This document shows, piece after piece, positions 48,898 to 61,221 of a DNA stretch of 64,000 bases. The translations under genes and the position numbers were made by a program. The stretch comes from Xylaria sp. FL1777 (Eukaryota > Ascomycota > Sordariomycetes > Xylariales > Xylariaceae). The stretch spans positions 248,001 through 312,000 of the forward strand of contig MU400516.1 of NCBI GenBank assembly GCA_022578965.1. Direction: 5' to 3'. The notes under the pieces were generated by a model. It searched no databases, was not told the DNA's origin, and was given only the letters and a program-made list of their open reading frames with translations. Every line of letters starts with the position of its first letter. The stretch's first letter is position 1.

Positions 48898-51800
48898 ATG
48901 CGATTCGGTCTAGATTACCACCGACACTTTGTGCCAGAGTGGTCTGGATTTTATGTCCAATATGACTTGATAAAGTCACACCTGAAATCAGGGATTCACA
49001 CAGTTGACAGTGAGCCATATCCCTGACATTGTGCCCCGCACCTGCGAGAAGACTGACTTCTAGTTAGGCTCAGTCCAGTTGCTTTCTGCTGACGTAGAGG
49101 CCTTTGTTTCATTCCACAGGGATCAACTCTGTATTCTCGGTCGTCGGGAGACCGCTCTGTGGAACATCTTCGACGAACCTCAAAACCCACGGGGGTTTCA
49201 ACCTTGTGAACGCAACTTTCTCCTTGGTGAACTGAATGCAGTGCTTGACGAGCTGCTCAAACTCCAATGGTTCGACAGGATTAATCGCGAGGCCATTGAC
49301 AGACTATTTAGAAAGCTCCACCATGTTCTACCACAGAGCGAGTCTAGCCATGTTACCATGGGACCTCTTAGGTCTCGGTGGTCCGAACAACAGCAGACTC
49401 AACGGCTGGAGTTAAGCAAGACCAGAAAGAGACTAGAGAGTAGCATCTCGCGCATTAATGAGACAACCAATGCAAGCAATAGTACAGAGTCACCGCTGCT
49501 TAGGTCGGTACTGGGAATGTCCCTGGACATTCCCCTCTTCCAAGACGCTCTGTCTAGAGCTCTTAATGACAATGGGCCAGACGCTTCGAAGGACCTGTTC
49601 ACACAACTGGCCGCTTCGCCAGAAGCTTTCTTGCCTGAAATAGGTCACCGTCTGTTCGCCTTCTTCGTCATTCAGCGATCATGGCAGAATGCTCTGACGC
49701 TGCTCGAGCAAATTGCATCGCGAGGTAGTCTGAATTTCGGTCATGATGATATACGACTTTTAATCACTGTGTATATCCAAGAAATTCACGGCACGGAAGC
49801 TGGTTCGATGGGCATGGCTGGATATCATCGGGATGTATCAGGAGGACCATCTGCTCTGGACGTATTTGGCCGCATACTTGAACTGTTAGGCCCTGCAAGC
49901 GTCAAGGAGCTCTTCACTAAGAGAACCGATGAGCCACTGCTTTTGCACTTGCTCGCTAAAGATGGCCTCTTAGAATGGTGCCGCCTAGCTCTTGACAAGA
50001 TACAGGAGACGGGAGAGACATTAGACATCACGGCAACGATCCTCTCGGCTGACGGATTGAAGTTGACGCCACTACACTACGCCCTCATTTACCACCATCC
50101 TGACGTCATGGATTTCTTTTCCACGATGTTAGGAGAGGATAGGGACGAGTACAAAACGTCAGATTGCCAAGATCTCCTAGCGAGTTATCTCAGCCTGGCA
50201 GTGGAATTCGGAGAGAACGATATCGTCGCGCAGATATCACGTATGATCAATCTTGATCACAAGTCAACCTATGGGAGCTCTGCACTTCACGTAGCTGCTC
50301 GAGAAGGGAGGATTGATATAATCGCACTGCTCCTTCAGGCTGGGGCGAATGTCAACGGGACTGAGCACCCGCGGGGCAGGACACCCCTTATTGAAGCGAC
50401 TGTGAATGGCTGGGCGGGAGCTGTCCAGTATTTAATTGAACATGGCGCAGACGCAGCTATAACCGACTGTATGGGCTGGACGGCAAAGGATTTAGCGACC
50501 TACAGAGGCAACTTGGCAATCGCTGAGCTTATACGTAGTACCACTCCTAGTGAACTTGACCGGGGCATAGAACATGCATTTCGTCCAACGAAATCTAATG
50601 TCCGCTATGGCGGTACGGAGCCAGGGGATATCTTCATCAGCGTGAATTTAGGTCCCATGCACGTTCGAAGAAATTCGCCAGCGATCCAGCTGAAAACCCT
50701 TTCAACAGATTCTATGGAAGAAAGCGAGTCTCTATATCGCTTGAAGATATCCGGAGCTGGCCAAGCTCATCGTATAAAGCTTCCTATTCTGGATGATAGG
50801 TCTAATGCTCCTCTCATTTTCGTCTTTCCGCAGGACGCGGACATGCAACTTACATTCAAAATCTTCCGGGAAGACCCAGAACAGGGTGAAGACGGTGTGC
50901 TTGTTTGCGGCGGTACAGCTCTCTTGGAATGCAACAAGCTGCTATTCGGGGCAACAAGACAGAGCCTAGTCAGAGAGCATACAGTGTCTATCTTGGATAG
51001 CACGACTCTAAATATTGCCGGGTCGATATTGTTCACTTATGTGATCGCCAAGCAATTCCCGTACCTTCAGTCACCGAAATACAGCCTCACCAAGGTAAAG
51101 AGCAGCGAAAGTTCAGTGATGTTAGTCGGCCACAGAGGTATGCATTCTAGTAATTCGTCTCGCTTCAAAATTACTAACTAACTGCCTAAAAGGTCTCGGG
51201 CAAAACATTCTTACTCGAGATTATCTTCAGATCGGAGAGAATACAGTTGAGGTTTGGGCTCTTCAGAGAATCTACTTTCCATAGCAAGGGCTAACATCAA
51301 GGAAGTCCTTTATCGCGGCTTCTAATGCGGGCGCCTCATTTGTAGAAGTAAGTTACGGGTTTTGGTGTACGAGGCGATGCGTATCAAGCTAACATTATCC
51401 GTCGTTTAGTTCGGTATTGAGATTGGCTTTTCCCTACCTTGCCAAAGCCCTTGCTAACCTCCGTAGATGTCCAGATCACCAGAGACTTCAAGCCCGTCAT
51501 TTACCATAATTTCTCCTTAAGTGAAACCGGGACCGACATTCCAATTCATGATGTCACGATGGATCAGTATCAATATGCTAGTCTGCAGGCATCGCAACCG
51601 ATCCCCAGCATCGACCAAATGAATTCACTTTATGCTAAGGCAAGGCCGCGATCACTGTCGGTAGGGAGTAGCGGGAATCCTAGTATAATCGATGTACGAA
51701 ACAAATTGAAATATACGGTCGACTTCAAGGCGAAAGGAATGAAATCGAACACCCGAGGACATGTGATTCAACAGCCCTTGACTACGCTAAGAGAGGTATT

Positions 51801-52494
51801 CGACAAGCTTCCCGAGACAGTCGGATTTAACATCGAAATCAGTGAGCCTTCTATCCTCTTAGAATCGTGAGGGGTACTATCGCAACTCGACGCTAACTAC
51901 CCCAGAATACCCGAGGTTCCACGAGACGGTGGATGCGAGCGTCGCTCCCATCGGGCCAGAGCTCAATCTCTGCGTGGACACCGTCCTGGAACACGTATAT
52001 CTGTACGGCGGCGATCGACCCATCATACTCTCTTCATTCACGCCCGAGATCTGTATCCTGCTATCTCTGAAGCAGAAGGCGTATCCAGTCATGTTCATCA
52101 CGAACGCCGGCAAGATGCCCATGATCGACGTGGAGAGGCGTGCCGCGAGCATGCAAACGGCGGTCAAATTCGCAAAGCTCTGGAATCTCGCCGGCATCGT
52201 CTTCGCTTCCGAGCCGTTGGTTCTCTGTCCGAGGCTGATACGCTACGTGAAGAGCTTTGGCTTAGTCTGCGCCTCGTACGGTCCGCAAAATAGCATACCC
52301 GAAGATGCAATCGTAGGTTACCTGCTCACCTCTCCATGTGTTGGCCGTTCTTGCATCATGACATTTGTCAAGAATGTGTTGCGTACCGAGTATCATGCTG
52401 ATAGCTTACATAGGCACAAGTACGGGCTGGGATAGATATCTTGATCGCGGATAGGGTAGGACGGATTGCGAAGACGTTGAAGGAACTAGAGTAA
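48898..52494 (+). CDS. GDE1: Gde1-type glycerophosphocholine phosphodiesterase (SPX-ankyrin-GDPD)
   Basis: Hydrolyses glycerophosphocholine to glycerol-3-phosphate and choline in the cytosol (Gde1 family). Eight exons: 48898-49009, 49074-51137, 51193-51251, 51306-51347, 51410-51413, 51467-51841, 51906-52312 and 52414-52494; 3144 nt, about 1047 aa. The SPX domain starts MRFGLDYHRHFVPEWSGFY. Ankyrin repeats lie at about 366-525 (SSALHVAAREGRIDIIALLL, GRTPLIEATVNGWAGAVQYL). A C2-like segment precedes the GDPD domain, which begins VMLVGHRGLGQN near 721. Catalytic elements are present: HRG, GENTVESF, FVEFDVQ, PVIYHN and NIEIKYP, then LKQKAYPVMFITN, and GIDILIADRVGRIAKTL at the C-terminus. An intact active site argues for Gde1 rather than the degenerate regulator Pho81/NUC-2. 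The 4-nt exon TTCG is required to read FDVQ. Confidence 0.92.
51410..51413 (+). other. 4-nt micro-exon (TTCG) of the Gde1-type gene
   Basis: Flanked by a 62-nt intron (51348-51409, GTAAGT donor, GCTAAC branch, TTTAG acceptor) and a 53-nt intron (51414-51466, GTATTG donor, GCTAAC branch, CGTAG acceptor). It supplies Phe and the first base of Asp in the strongly conserved VEFDVQ motif. Skipping it would shift the frame. Confidence 0.85.
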
Positions 52495-54462
52495 CTTACT
52501 AAATCAAGCGATGGGTCGTCTAGAAGGAATCTAGGATTTCTTCCTATATCGAATCGTAAAGTCTGTCTGTTGTACACCGAAAAGCAGTTATTTATCGCAA
52601 TAAAATTAACGAATGTTATGAATTTGCCTGAAGTGAATTTACCCCTTAATCAAGATAATAAGTGAGATGCGGTTATACGTGTCTTATTCTACGTATTTCG
52701 ATGCGTTGGTGATTAAATATCCTTGTTAACTGTTGGTCCTTGTTTCTTTATTGGTGCTAAGATTTATTCTTTAATAAAGGATTTGTTTTATTCGACCGCT
52801 GCTTTGATGTTGGCGCTGGCAATTGCGGCGTTAGTCTACCAATAGTACTTTATCCTGGCAATCCTATATTGCTGCCTTATGCTCTTGAAGTTAGGGGATA
52901 GTAGATAACACGACCTACTAGCTAAGGCACTGCCAAGGTTGATTTGGTTGGTATTACTATAGGAATTGGGAAAGGAGCGTGGGAAGAAATCTATACGCTG
53001 AAAGATGAGACGCTACATATAACAAGGGCTGTATGTCAGGGCTTGGAACTGAGTGTTTGACTCTCTATTCTGCATATAATAATCTGTTATGGCTGCAAAG
53101 GTCTATGCCTCCCATCGGGGCTGTTGCCGAGCATGGTAGCTGTCCTTGAGTCTATATATAATTGGTTCGGGGCTTCTTAACCTCCGTGGTCCGCCTATAT
53201 GTCTTAGATTAGCAAGAGCTAAATAGCTTTACTTCTGGTACGCGAGACAGTCTTAATAAGTCTTAATTCAGCGCAGTACGGTCCCGGTGTCTTACCAGGT
53301 GTTCAGCTGGTCCGATGCGTGTAACACTACACATATCCAATCGTAGCTTCATATATAGACCTGTGATGCTTGGTATCCCTGTAGGTGTATTGAAGTGACG
53401 AAAAGTACATATCACCTCAGCTGCGCATGCTGTTTGACTTGAATAATAATACATGTGATAATTCTTTAAACTACCTCTTCAGCCGTGGCTGAGACCGCTG
53501 CCTCCCCTTTAGCTTCATTGTTCTTTTCAATCTCAGTCTCACGTTTTTCTTTTGCATCATCTAATCTATATTCGGCGTCTGAATTTTCGCCCCCTTTTCT
53601 GGGAATATAGTCAAGAATGTTACATGGAAGATCTACGCAATCTAGAAGGGTGAAACTATAAATTAAAGGACTTTAGTATTCAATCGAGACCTGTTTCAAG
53701 GAAGCTAGTTATTCAGGCCTTGTTTAACTGAAACATATTGACGGCCTTCATAATTGCGTCTGCTTGAGATCACCGCGCCTTATCCATTCACACGTCCGAT
53801 ACTTACATGCCTGTTTGTTAAACATAGCATGAATGAATATTTTTGATAACATAGAATTTGGAGTATCAGATAGTTCAACTGAGACATGTGTGACATGAGT
53901 GGAAGAAAGGAAGCAGTCTTGGGAGGTCCGCAAGCTTACCTGGTTTTACTAATATTTTCTGAATCATTGTACTATGTGATGACCATCATGTCCATTTTAC
54001 TGAAGACTATCCTAGGCTCCAAGCTCACGGCCTTGGTGAGGCTCGAATGTCTAGTGAGCCAGTAGCATAGAGCTACCTTCTCATACTGCGTAGTGAGCAA
54101 GATCAACTAGAGGATATTGCCACACACCAAGTCCTATTGTGAAGACCACACTTCACACATATGGTAGGTACTTTATGTGTAGGTACTTAGGTAATGTATT
54201 CAAAAAGAGCTAGCCTAATTCTAGAAAGGATAGGTAATGATACGTGAACAGTCAGTACTTAAGGGAATACCGGCAGAACTATTAAAATCGGGCGCACAGA
54301 TCGCTTGTTGCACCACGCTAGCCTATCATGATAATTAATTACCTTTGTAATCCATAGTATGTAGTTATTCACCCGGGTATTAGCCCGAAAGCTGCGTTAC
54401 TGTTTACTGTAAAGTGCTTACCAAGGCCATTGAAATAAATCATGCAAACATCATTGCAACCA

Positions 54463-54502
54463 ATAGTTAGCCCTAAAGATATAAATAAGAGGGGCTAACT
54501 AT
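54463..54502. repeat. 11-bp perfect inverted repeat (hairpin)
   Basis: ATAGTTAGCCC at 54463-54473 pairs with GGGCTAACTAT at 54492-54502 across an 18-nt AT-rich loop. It could be a hairpin or the end of a small inverted-repeat element. Confidence 0.8.
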
Positions 54503-55053
54503 ATTTTAGGTCTAACTTTCATATAAATTGCAGCTGCCCCTGTTTTTTTTTATAATTAAATTAAAACACTAATAACACAAACTAAAAATTCCCGCCAAAA
54601 ATCTGCCTAGTTATATATACATATATATGCTAGGAGAGATTTCTCTCAATTTACTTTGACTTTCAACGCAAACCAGTTACATGCACCTGGAAGGCAAAGG
54701 CATTCTTTCTGCTTCAACCTGGAATCACAATCATATTGACACATCAGATATCTATGTCCAGTTTGCATCCAGCTTGCATCCCGGTTACGGACCTATCTGG
54801 GCCCATCCCTTTACAGAATTGCCGAAACATTCTAGGAAGTGGCTTGTCTGCCTACTTACCTAGGTACCTACTTTAGGTTATTAGCACGTCCTGCAAGGAA
54901 GCTGCAGCCATAACCTGCAGCAAGCAGTGTCTGGAGTGTACCTAGCAACTTTACCTGCCTAGGTAGGTACTAACTATTCTACCTGCCTACATACCTAACC
55001 TAGGTACCTACCTACCTTTAGGTGCTTAACGTTGCTACTGGCTGGGTTTATCG

Positions 55054-55077
55054 CAATATCACAATATCACAATATCA
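55054..55077. repeat. Three tandem copies of CAATATCA
   Basis: Head-to-tail 8-bp microsatellite in the upstream region of the zinc-finger gene. Confidence 0.9.
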
Positions 55078-55304
55078 CTCCCAGGTGCAACAAACGCATC
55101 TTTCTCACAACGTGTAGGTATGCTTGCTTGCTAACCTATTTGGCAGGTAGTCTTCATAAGTAGGTAGTCTTTTAGTTGCTGTGGATGTCAAACCTTGAAT
55201 CTCCACTGCGAACTTGACTACTGCTACTTGGCTATTACGCTCTCTGGCGAGGTGCTCACGTCTGCAACCGTGTGTAAGCATACTGGCAAGGGAAGGGTTT
55301 AGTC

Positions 55305-57703
55305 ATGGAGGCAATAACAACACCACTACACCCGCCCTCGAGCCTGTCTGGGGGGCCTCTGGTGACCCGGGAGACATCGCAAACTCCAGGGCGCGAGGCA
55401 GTACAGCCGCAGCCCATAGAGGCTCCCACAGAAGCTCACACAGAAGCTCCCACAGAGGCTGTACCTGGCGGAGTTGACGTTGATATGGATGATGGAGGCC
55501 GAACATCTCCTTCCACATCTCCTCCCATTGCAACTCCCGCGTCGGAGTTGGTACAGTCTCTGCCATCGCGGCTTCCGTCGGCGCGACCTTCACCAGGGCA
55601 AACGCAACCACCATCCCAGCAAATGCAAGCGTCATCAGCGCACCCACAAGCAATTCCAACGGCACTGCATGGCCAGTCGGTACCTTCATCAGCTCCCCAA
55701 TCATATCAGCATTACCGAGGGCCTCCGTCTACTACAGCTTCTTCTTCAAGTGTACCGTCGCCTTCACAAGCTGGCCAGCCTCGCCGAGAACGTCGAGACA
55801 TGAGTATGGCCCTAAGGAGATTCGCCTCCCCCGACCCGGATCATCACACTCAAAACCCAAGGTTTGATCGGGATTTATCTCTTCTAGCAGATGCTGTTCA
55901 CCAATCATGCCCCGAAGCAGTACGGAGAGTTGTCAGGGATAAGTGGGAGAAATGTGTTGTAGGCAGCGAGTTTCACCATGCTTTTCTTGTAAGTACATTA
56001 CCATATCTTTTGTTCTCTGTCCTACCCTTCTTAGTGCACACCTATTTTGCGGCGAAATCTATCTGCTGACTTGATTGTAGATGAACGCAACTATGCACCA
56101 CGCAAGTGGGACAATTATGCGTCGTTCGATTCGAGACTTTGGCGAGAAGATGGTATCGGAGGCCAAACAAGAGATTGTTTCCCACTTAAAGCCGCAGGAT
56201 ATCGACGATATTGGCCCCGTACTCCTCAAGAAATGTAGCGACCAATTCCTTGACAAAGCCCTAGAGCAACGCTTGAAGACGATTGACGCTCGGTCGTTGA
56301 TTAATGCTCTCGCACGTGCAGAACGCCTTGGCTATGAAAGCAGTGACATATTAGAGGACCAGCCAGAGAGAGTAGTCCCAGTGACTCAGACGCGCAACCC
56401 TGGAGTCCCCCAGGTCGACCTCAACATGAGCAAACAGCCCTATCGCCCATCTGGTGTTCCTGCTCCAGTTTCACTACCATATCACCCTCAGCAGGCACAA
56501 CATGCGCCTGCTACTGCTGATCTTATGTGTAGGCTATGCTGGCGCCAGTTCCAGCAAACGAAGCCTTATGAATATGTGAGTTCTGATTACGGTCGTCACT
56601 AGGAGCCCCCAACTAATTAAAGTAGCACGTTCAAAAGCAACTATGCACGAAGGCCGCATCACGTCCATATCGATTTTGGTGCGAAGAGTGTGGCGCTGGC
56701 TTTACTACCAAGGACGGCCAACAATATGTGAGTGAACTTGCATGCATGCTCTTGTAGTAGGAATACTAATAGTTTCTTGTAGCACAAGGGAAACGCAGTT
56801 TGCGGCCTTCACGCTACCGCAGCAGCAACCCCAAAACCCGAAGGTACACCTAACTATGAGGGGCCGCCGTCCATGAATTATGCTCATAGTGCTGCACCGC
56901 CAACTGCTTCTCAGCTTTATTCAACACCATCACAGTCAAATGCTGGTTCTATAGAAAACCTGACCTCGTTGCATGATAGCCCTTACCGCCATCTCACACC
57001 GCAACGGAAAAGCGAGCTGGACGAAGAGTTACGGCAGGCTGAAATGAGTTATGCACAGCGATTCAAGGAGGCAGAGCAAATGTCGGACCCTATGGCACGC
57101 CGGAGTAAACTCGAGTCTCTACAAAACACTTTTAGTACCAAGCAGAGTATCATTAGAAAAAAGTACGGAGTTCGCCTGAGGAATAGGCGCACCCGAGCAG
57201 AAATTGATGAAGAGAAATCTCGTATAATGGGCTTCAAGCACGGCTTCAGCTCCCCCGGCCCTATGGTTGAGACGCCCTCTGCTAAACGTCAAAGAAGTGA
57301 CGATGGATCTGACAATTTAGGTCGGTCTTCTTATATCAGCCGTGGCCCCCAGGCCCAGGTTTTTATCCCTTCGCCCACGAATCATTTATCTGTGTCTCAG
57401 ATGAACAACTCGGGCTTAGGTGGTTCGACGGCAACTGCTGCCACAACAGATCCCACCAAATCTGTATCTTCGGGCCAACTGCCTTCCGCTGAAGAACAAT
57501 CTGCAACCAAGAGTCTCTCATCCTTGCAGCGAAAAGGCTATAGAGTTTCGTCGCATATTGGGCAAGCCACTCAGCCTGCTTCTAACAGTACGGCCCAGCG
57601 TAATGGTTCGGTATCCGCACCAGTGGTGCTAGAAGATTCCTCCGACGATGAGGATACAGACGAAGACATCCCAGCTACCCTTCCGCCAAAAATAATATCG
57701 TGA
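55305..57703 (+). CDS. Orphan nuclear-type protein with two C2HC zinc fingers
   Basis: Four exons: 55305-55988, 56081-56575, 56626-56727 and 56783-57703, about 733 aa. Residues 1-185 are Pro/Ser/Gln/Thr-rich and disordered. A helical conserved-looking block follows (LSLLADAVHQSCPEAVRRVV to LKTIDARSLINALARAERLG). Two fingers with identical C-X2-C-X12-H-X5-C spacing lie at residues 378-400 (CRLCWRQF, HVQKQLC) and 412-434 (CEECGAGF, HKGNAVC). Next comes a charged, probably coiled-coil segment (KSELDEELRQAEMSYAQRF, IRKKYGVRLRNRRTRAEIDE) and a Ser-rich tail with an acidic patch (VVLEDSSDDEDTDEDIPATL) resembling a SUMO-interacting motif. I do not recognise the family; a DNA- or chromatin-associated role is inference from the fingers and composition. 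Confidence 0.8.
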
Positions 57704-58953
57704 AGAACCAAGGCTGGAGGCAGCCTCATTTTCTGATGGTATTAATCCTTGTAATCACGAAGTCCTATTTGCACGCCGTTTCTACGGAAACTTTCTGGGC
57801 TGGTCCGTTCATTCATACAGGGTCACTTTTCTGATTGCATGATACCATGGCGGATTCTCAAGAGGCCTTAAGGCATACGGAGTTTTGTTGGTGGTATCTA
57901 TCTTTTCGTGGAGCTAGGGAGCACTCTTAAAAGTAATTTTTCAATGCGGGATAAGATTCCATGAAAATCTTGCTCTTCAAAGGACAGCCGACAAAGGGCA
58001 TGTACTGGGGAGAGGATGAGAAGGTGATTGCACATATGATTAGCAAAGAACCGGTGTTTACGCGTTTGCATTTTCACGTATGGATGCGCCTCTTTTCTGC
58101 TACAGGGCCATGGTATGGTACATTTTAACCTAGCAGTCAGCTAGCTAGGTAGGTAGCTACATTCAGACAACGGCACCGAGCTTGTTGCAAATAAAAGCTA
58201 ATGAATTCTCAATGAGCTTGATGTATTCCATATACCGGTACTTTAAGCAGTGAATTGTTCTTTCGTCCACCCTTGTCCATGTTCAGGCTAGTTAAACTTA
58301 GAGAGAAAAACGGCATAAAATACGCAACGTAAATTTCGTTCACGTTGAGGTATCTCTATCTACCATGCAATTCAGACATGGAGGTAAGTGCTCGAGCAAA
58401 TCAATGTCTAACATACAAATACCTGATCTCCCGTGTGCGTGAGCTCACGTCATCTCTTTTAGGCACACCCCATATACGATCGTACAATCTTCAGAAGGGT
58501 ATCCCATATTCTACCGCGCTCTTCCTGCCCCCCTCCCTACCGTTCCTCCAAGGGCGCCAGCTAATGAGAAATGTCGCCCGCCCAATGTCCTTGTTATCTC
58601 GATTCGTGGATAGGAAGAGAGAACGAAATAAAAGGGGGACAAATTTACAGTCGTGAAGTGAATTTGAATTAACCGTAGATATCCCAGTTCCTTGATGAAA
58701 GGGCTCGGTGACTATGACGGAAACTGGATTGCGTCTGTAGCAATAAATCGTCTGTATTAGCGATATGTTGATGGGAAACCCGGCTGGCTAGCTAACTGAT
58801 ATAGTTTGCCCCGCTGTTCTCCCGAGGCGTTACTAGCTAGGTATAGCACCTGGTCATCTCCAGCACCAAAACCAGCTTTACAAACAATGGGCACTGATGG
58901 ATCGAGGATCTTGTTTCTTTCTACTATACTGTCGCCTACAACTGGGTCACACG
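57704..58953. other. Convergent 3' spacer
   Basis: About 1.25 kb between convergent genes. A 103-codon frame at 58345-58656 has no recognisable feature. Nothing else is seen. Confidence 0.55.
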
Positions 58954-61221
58954 CTAGCCCGTAACTCTCCTAACCCAGAGTGTTGTAGGTTCGAACTCCG
59001 CATTACGGTCGAGGCGCTTATAAGCTCGATGGAGCTTGAGGCCCAGCTCATAGGATTGGCGTTCGACGTCCGCTAGCTCTGTCCGCAGGATCTCAACCTT
59101 GCGCTTTTCTCCCTCGCGTTTGCGCACGACGGCGTCCGACGCCAGGATATTATCCGTCGGCATCATTTCCGTCATCTTTCGAATCGCCGCGTTAATATTG
59201 ATGCGTCGGTTACCCAATGACTCGAGCTGCGCATTGAGCTCCGCCACCCGATCTTTGGCCGAGGCCTCTGGGGGCGCCGGGGGGAGCGATTTATCGAGCG
59301 TCAGAACAGATGCCACGCTTAGCGTAGAGTGATTTCCTTCGGGGATCACGCTTGTCGAAGGACGTAGCCCCAAAGCCAGAGCTTTTGTTGGTTTTGTATT
59401 TGGTGAAATCGTGTAAAAGGGGGATTCTAGATTGATCTTCACTGGTTCTGTAGGTGTCAACCTTGGTGAGTCCTCGTAACCAGGTATGGTGGGTCGTCCA
59501 CGGTCGAGCACCGATATTTCCGGGACTGGCTTTGGAGCGGGTGTAGGCGTACTTGGTTGGGGCGGTGTATGCAATGGTACTTTGTCCTCGTCGGCACTAA
59601 TGCGAGGAGTAGTGCTATGGTTTGATGTGGTATATGTAGTAATGTTGAAACGAGAAGGTGGTTGTGCCGACTCGCTCGTAGGACCCGTCGGAAGAGCCTG
59701 TAAGGAAGCAACGTCATTCTGAGACTGCTTAGACGATTTAGAAGCCTCGGGGTGATCCGTGGATGCTCTTGCTGGCTTCCTACGTATTGCCTTACTGTTT
59801 GAGGGAACCTGTAACGGTCGTGACTGTGAAGAGGCTGTGGTAGTCGGCCCCTGTACTAGCGGTCGAGTCTCTCGAATGACGCCCCCCGAAAGGGGAGGCG
59901 TCGGGTACGCTGATGATACTGGGCTTGATCGGGAATTCGAGATGCTGTCAGGCGACTGTAACTGTCCTGAAGATGTCCCGCTTAAAATTGCGGCGCTACC
60001 CTTTTCATGCGCAGGGGTTGACGGGTTTCGCCCACCAATTTGAAGTGGTGATGAAGCCGCTTCAGATCCATTAGATTCAACAGGAGACAACATTGGAGCA
60101 TTTCGGCCGGCTGGCTTATCGCTCTTCGGGGGAATGTTCAACTTTGCTACATCCTTATTATCCCTGACTGGCGCGACAATCGCGGTTCGGCCGCTAGCTC
60201 CTCGCCATTGCGGCCGCGGCGCCGCCTCGGGCTGAGGACTGGGACTAGTTTGTCGCGCTGGGCGTAGGCGATCGCGAAGGGAAGCTGGGTTCGGCGGAGA
60301 GTGTTTATTTTGAGTCAATGACGAGGTAGAAGCTACTCGGGTCGTGAGGCCGTGCGCATACTCTTGCGGGTTTACTTGGGACGGGCGACCCTTTGCACTG
60401 GTTGTGGGTTCACCCGTTCTAGGATCCCAACGAACATCATGACCATAGGGGCGTGGTGGCGTGGTTCGGTCGCGTGATTTGGATTCACGCAGCGAGTTCG
60501 CGAGAGCATCTGAGTTCTTCCTACGCTCGCGGCGCATCATGGGTATATTACTCCGAGGTCCAGGTTTCGTCGGCCGGTCCTGGGCGGGGTGGGATGTATC
60601 CTGGGCTTCATCAATGGGAGAGACATCTCCAGGATATGGTCTAGCAGAAGGACTCGGAGTTAGCATTATGGGTTTACGTGTGTAGAACATGGACGTTTCT
60701 CGAAAAGCAAATCTGTTGCAAAGGGAGGGAGAAAGGAAGTTTGATCCGATTGCAGCGTGTTCTCCGCGAATAATAACACAAGGTGGCGTAAAGGAATCAA
60801 TGCGGGTGCCGCACACCCGAGACAACGAGACAACGAGACAATTGCCACAGCCTTCCTATTTGATTTCAATGATATCCTGTGCACTTATATACCTGCTCCC
60901 TTCCGGCATCCATCGTGCAAAAGTAGAAACTGCATTTGCTTACCCTTCCTTCGGCGAGGCGATGTCCGGTGAACTTGGGGGCGATATCTCGAGCGGATCG
61001 GGACGAGCAATGTCGTTTCTTAACTGATGCGCCGCAAAAACGGCGGCCTCCGGAGAGGGTTGCGAATAGACAGACGACGCCGGACGGCCATGGATCGAAT
61101 CGCGCTGATAGCCTCGACTGTTCGCGGCTGGCGGCACGGAAGGCGGTGTTAGGTAAGTTGTCGGACTCAGTTGCTGTTGTTGTTGCTGTTGTTGCACACT
61201 GCGATGCCGTGGTGTCAGCAT
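58954..61221 (-). CDS. Pro/Ser-rich orphan protein with polyQ tract and C-terminal coiled coil
   Basis: Two exons, 60944-61221 and 58954-60712, separated by a 231-nt intron, about 678 aa. Exon 1 starts MLTPRHRSVQ, followed by an eight-glutamine tract, then YLTPPSVPPAANSRGYQ and a Pro/Ser run ending DIASPKEG. Splicing to FAFRETSMFYTRKPIMLTPS keeps the frame; an unspliced extension of exon 2 to 60825 is less likely. Residues about 110-540 are disordered and rich in Ser/Pro/Thr/Arg. The last 120 residues look folded and helical: RVAELNAQLESLGNRRINI, AAIRKMTEMMPTDNI and VEILRTELADVERQSYELGL form a probable coiled coil. The family is not recognised; a scaffold, polarity or signalling role would be guesswork. 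Confidence 0.78.

Larger units (their letters stand above)
52495..55304. other. AT-rich spacer with degraded-repeat character
   Basis: About 2.8 kb, AT-rich and stop-rich in all frames, with no gene called. It contains an 11-bp perfect inverted repeat (54463-54502), a cluster of TAGGTA/TACCTA palindromes (about 54855-55025) and three copies of CAATATCA (55054-55077). It probably includes old transposon remnants plus the promoter of the next gene. Confidence 0.5.
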
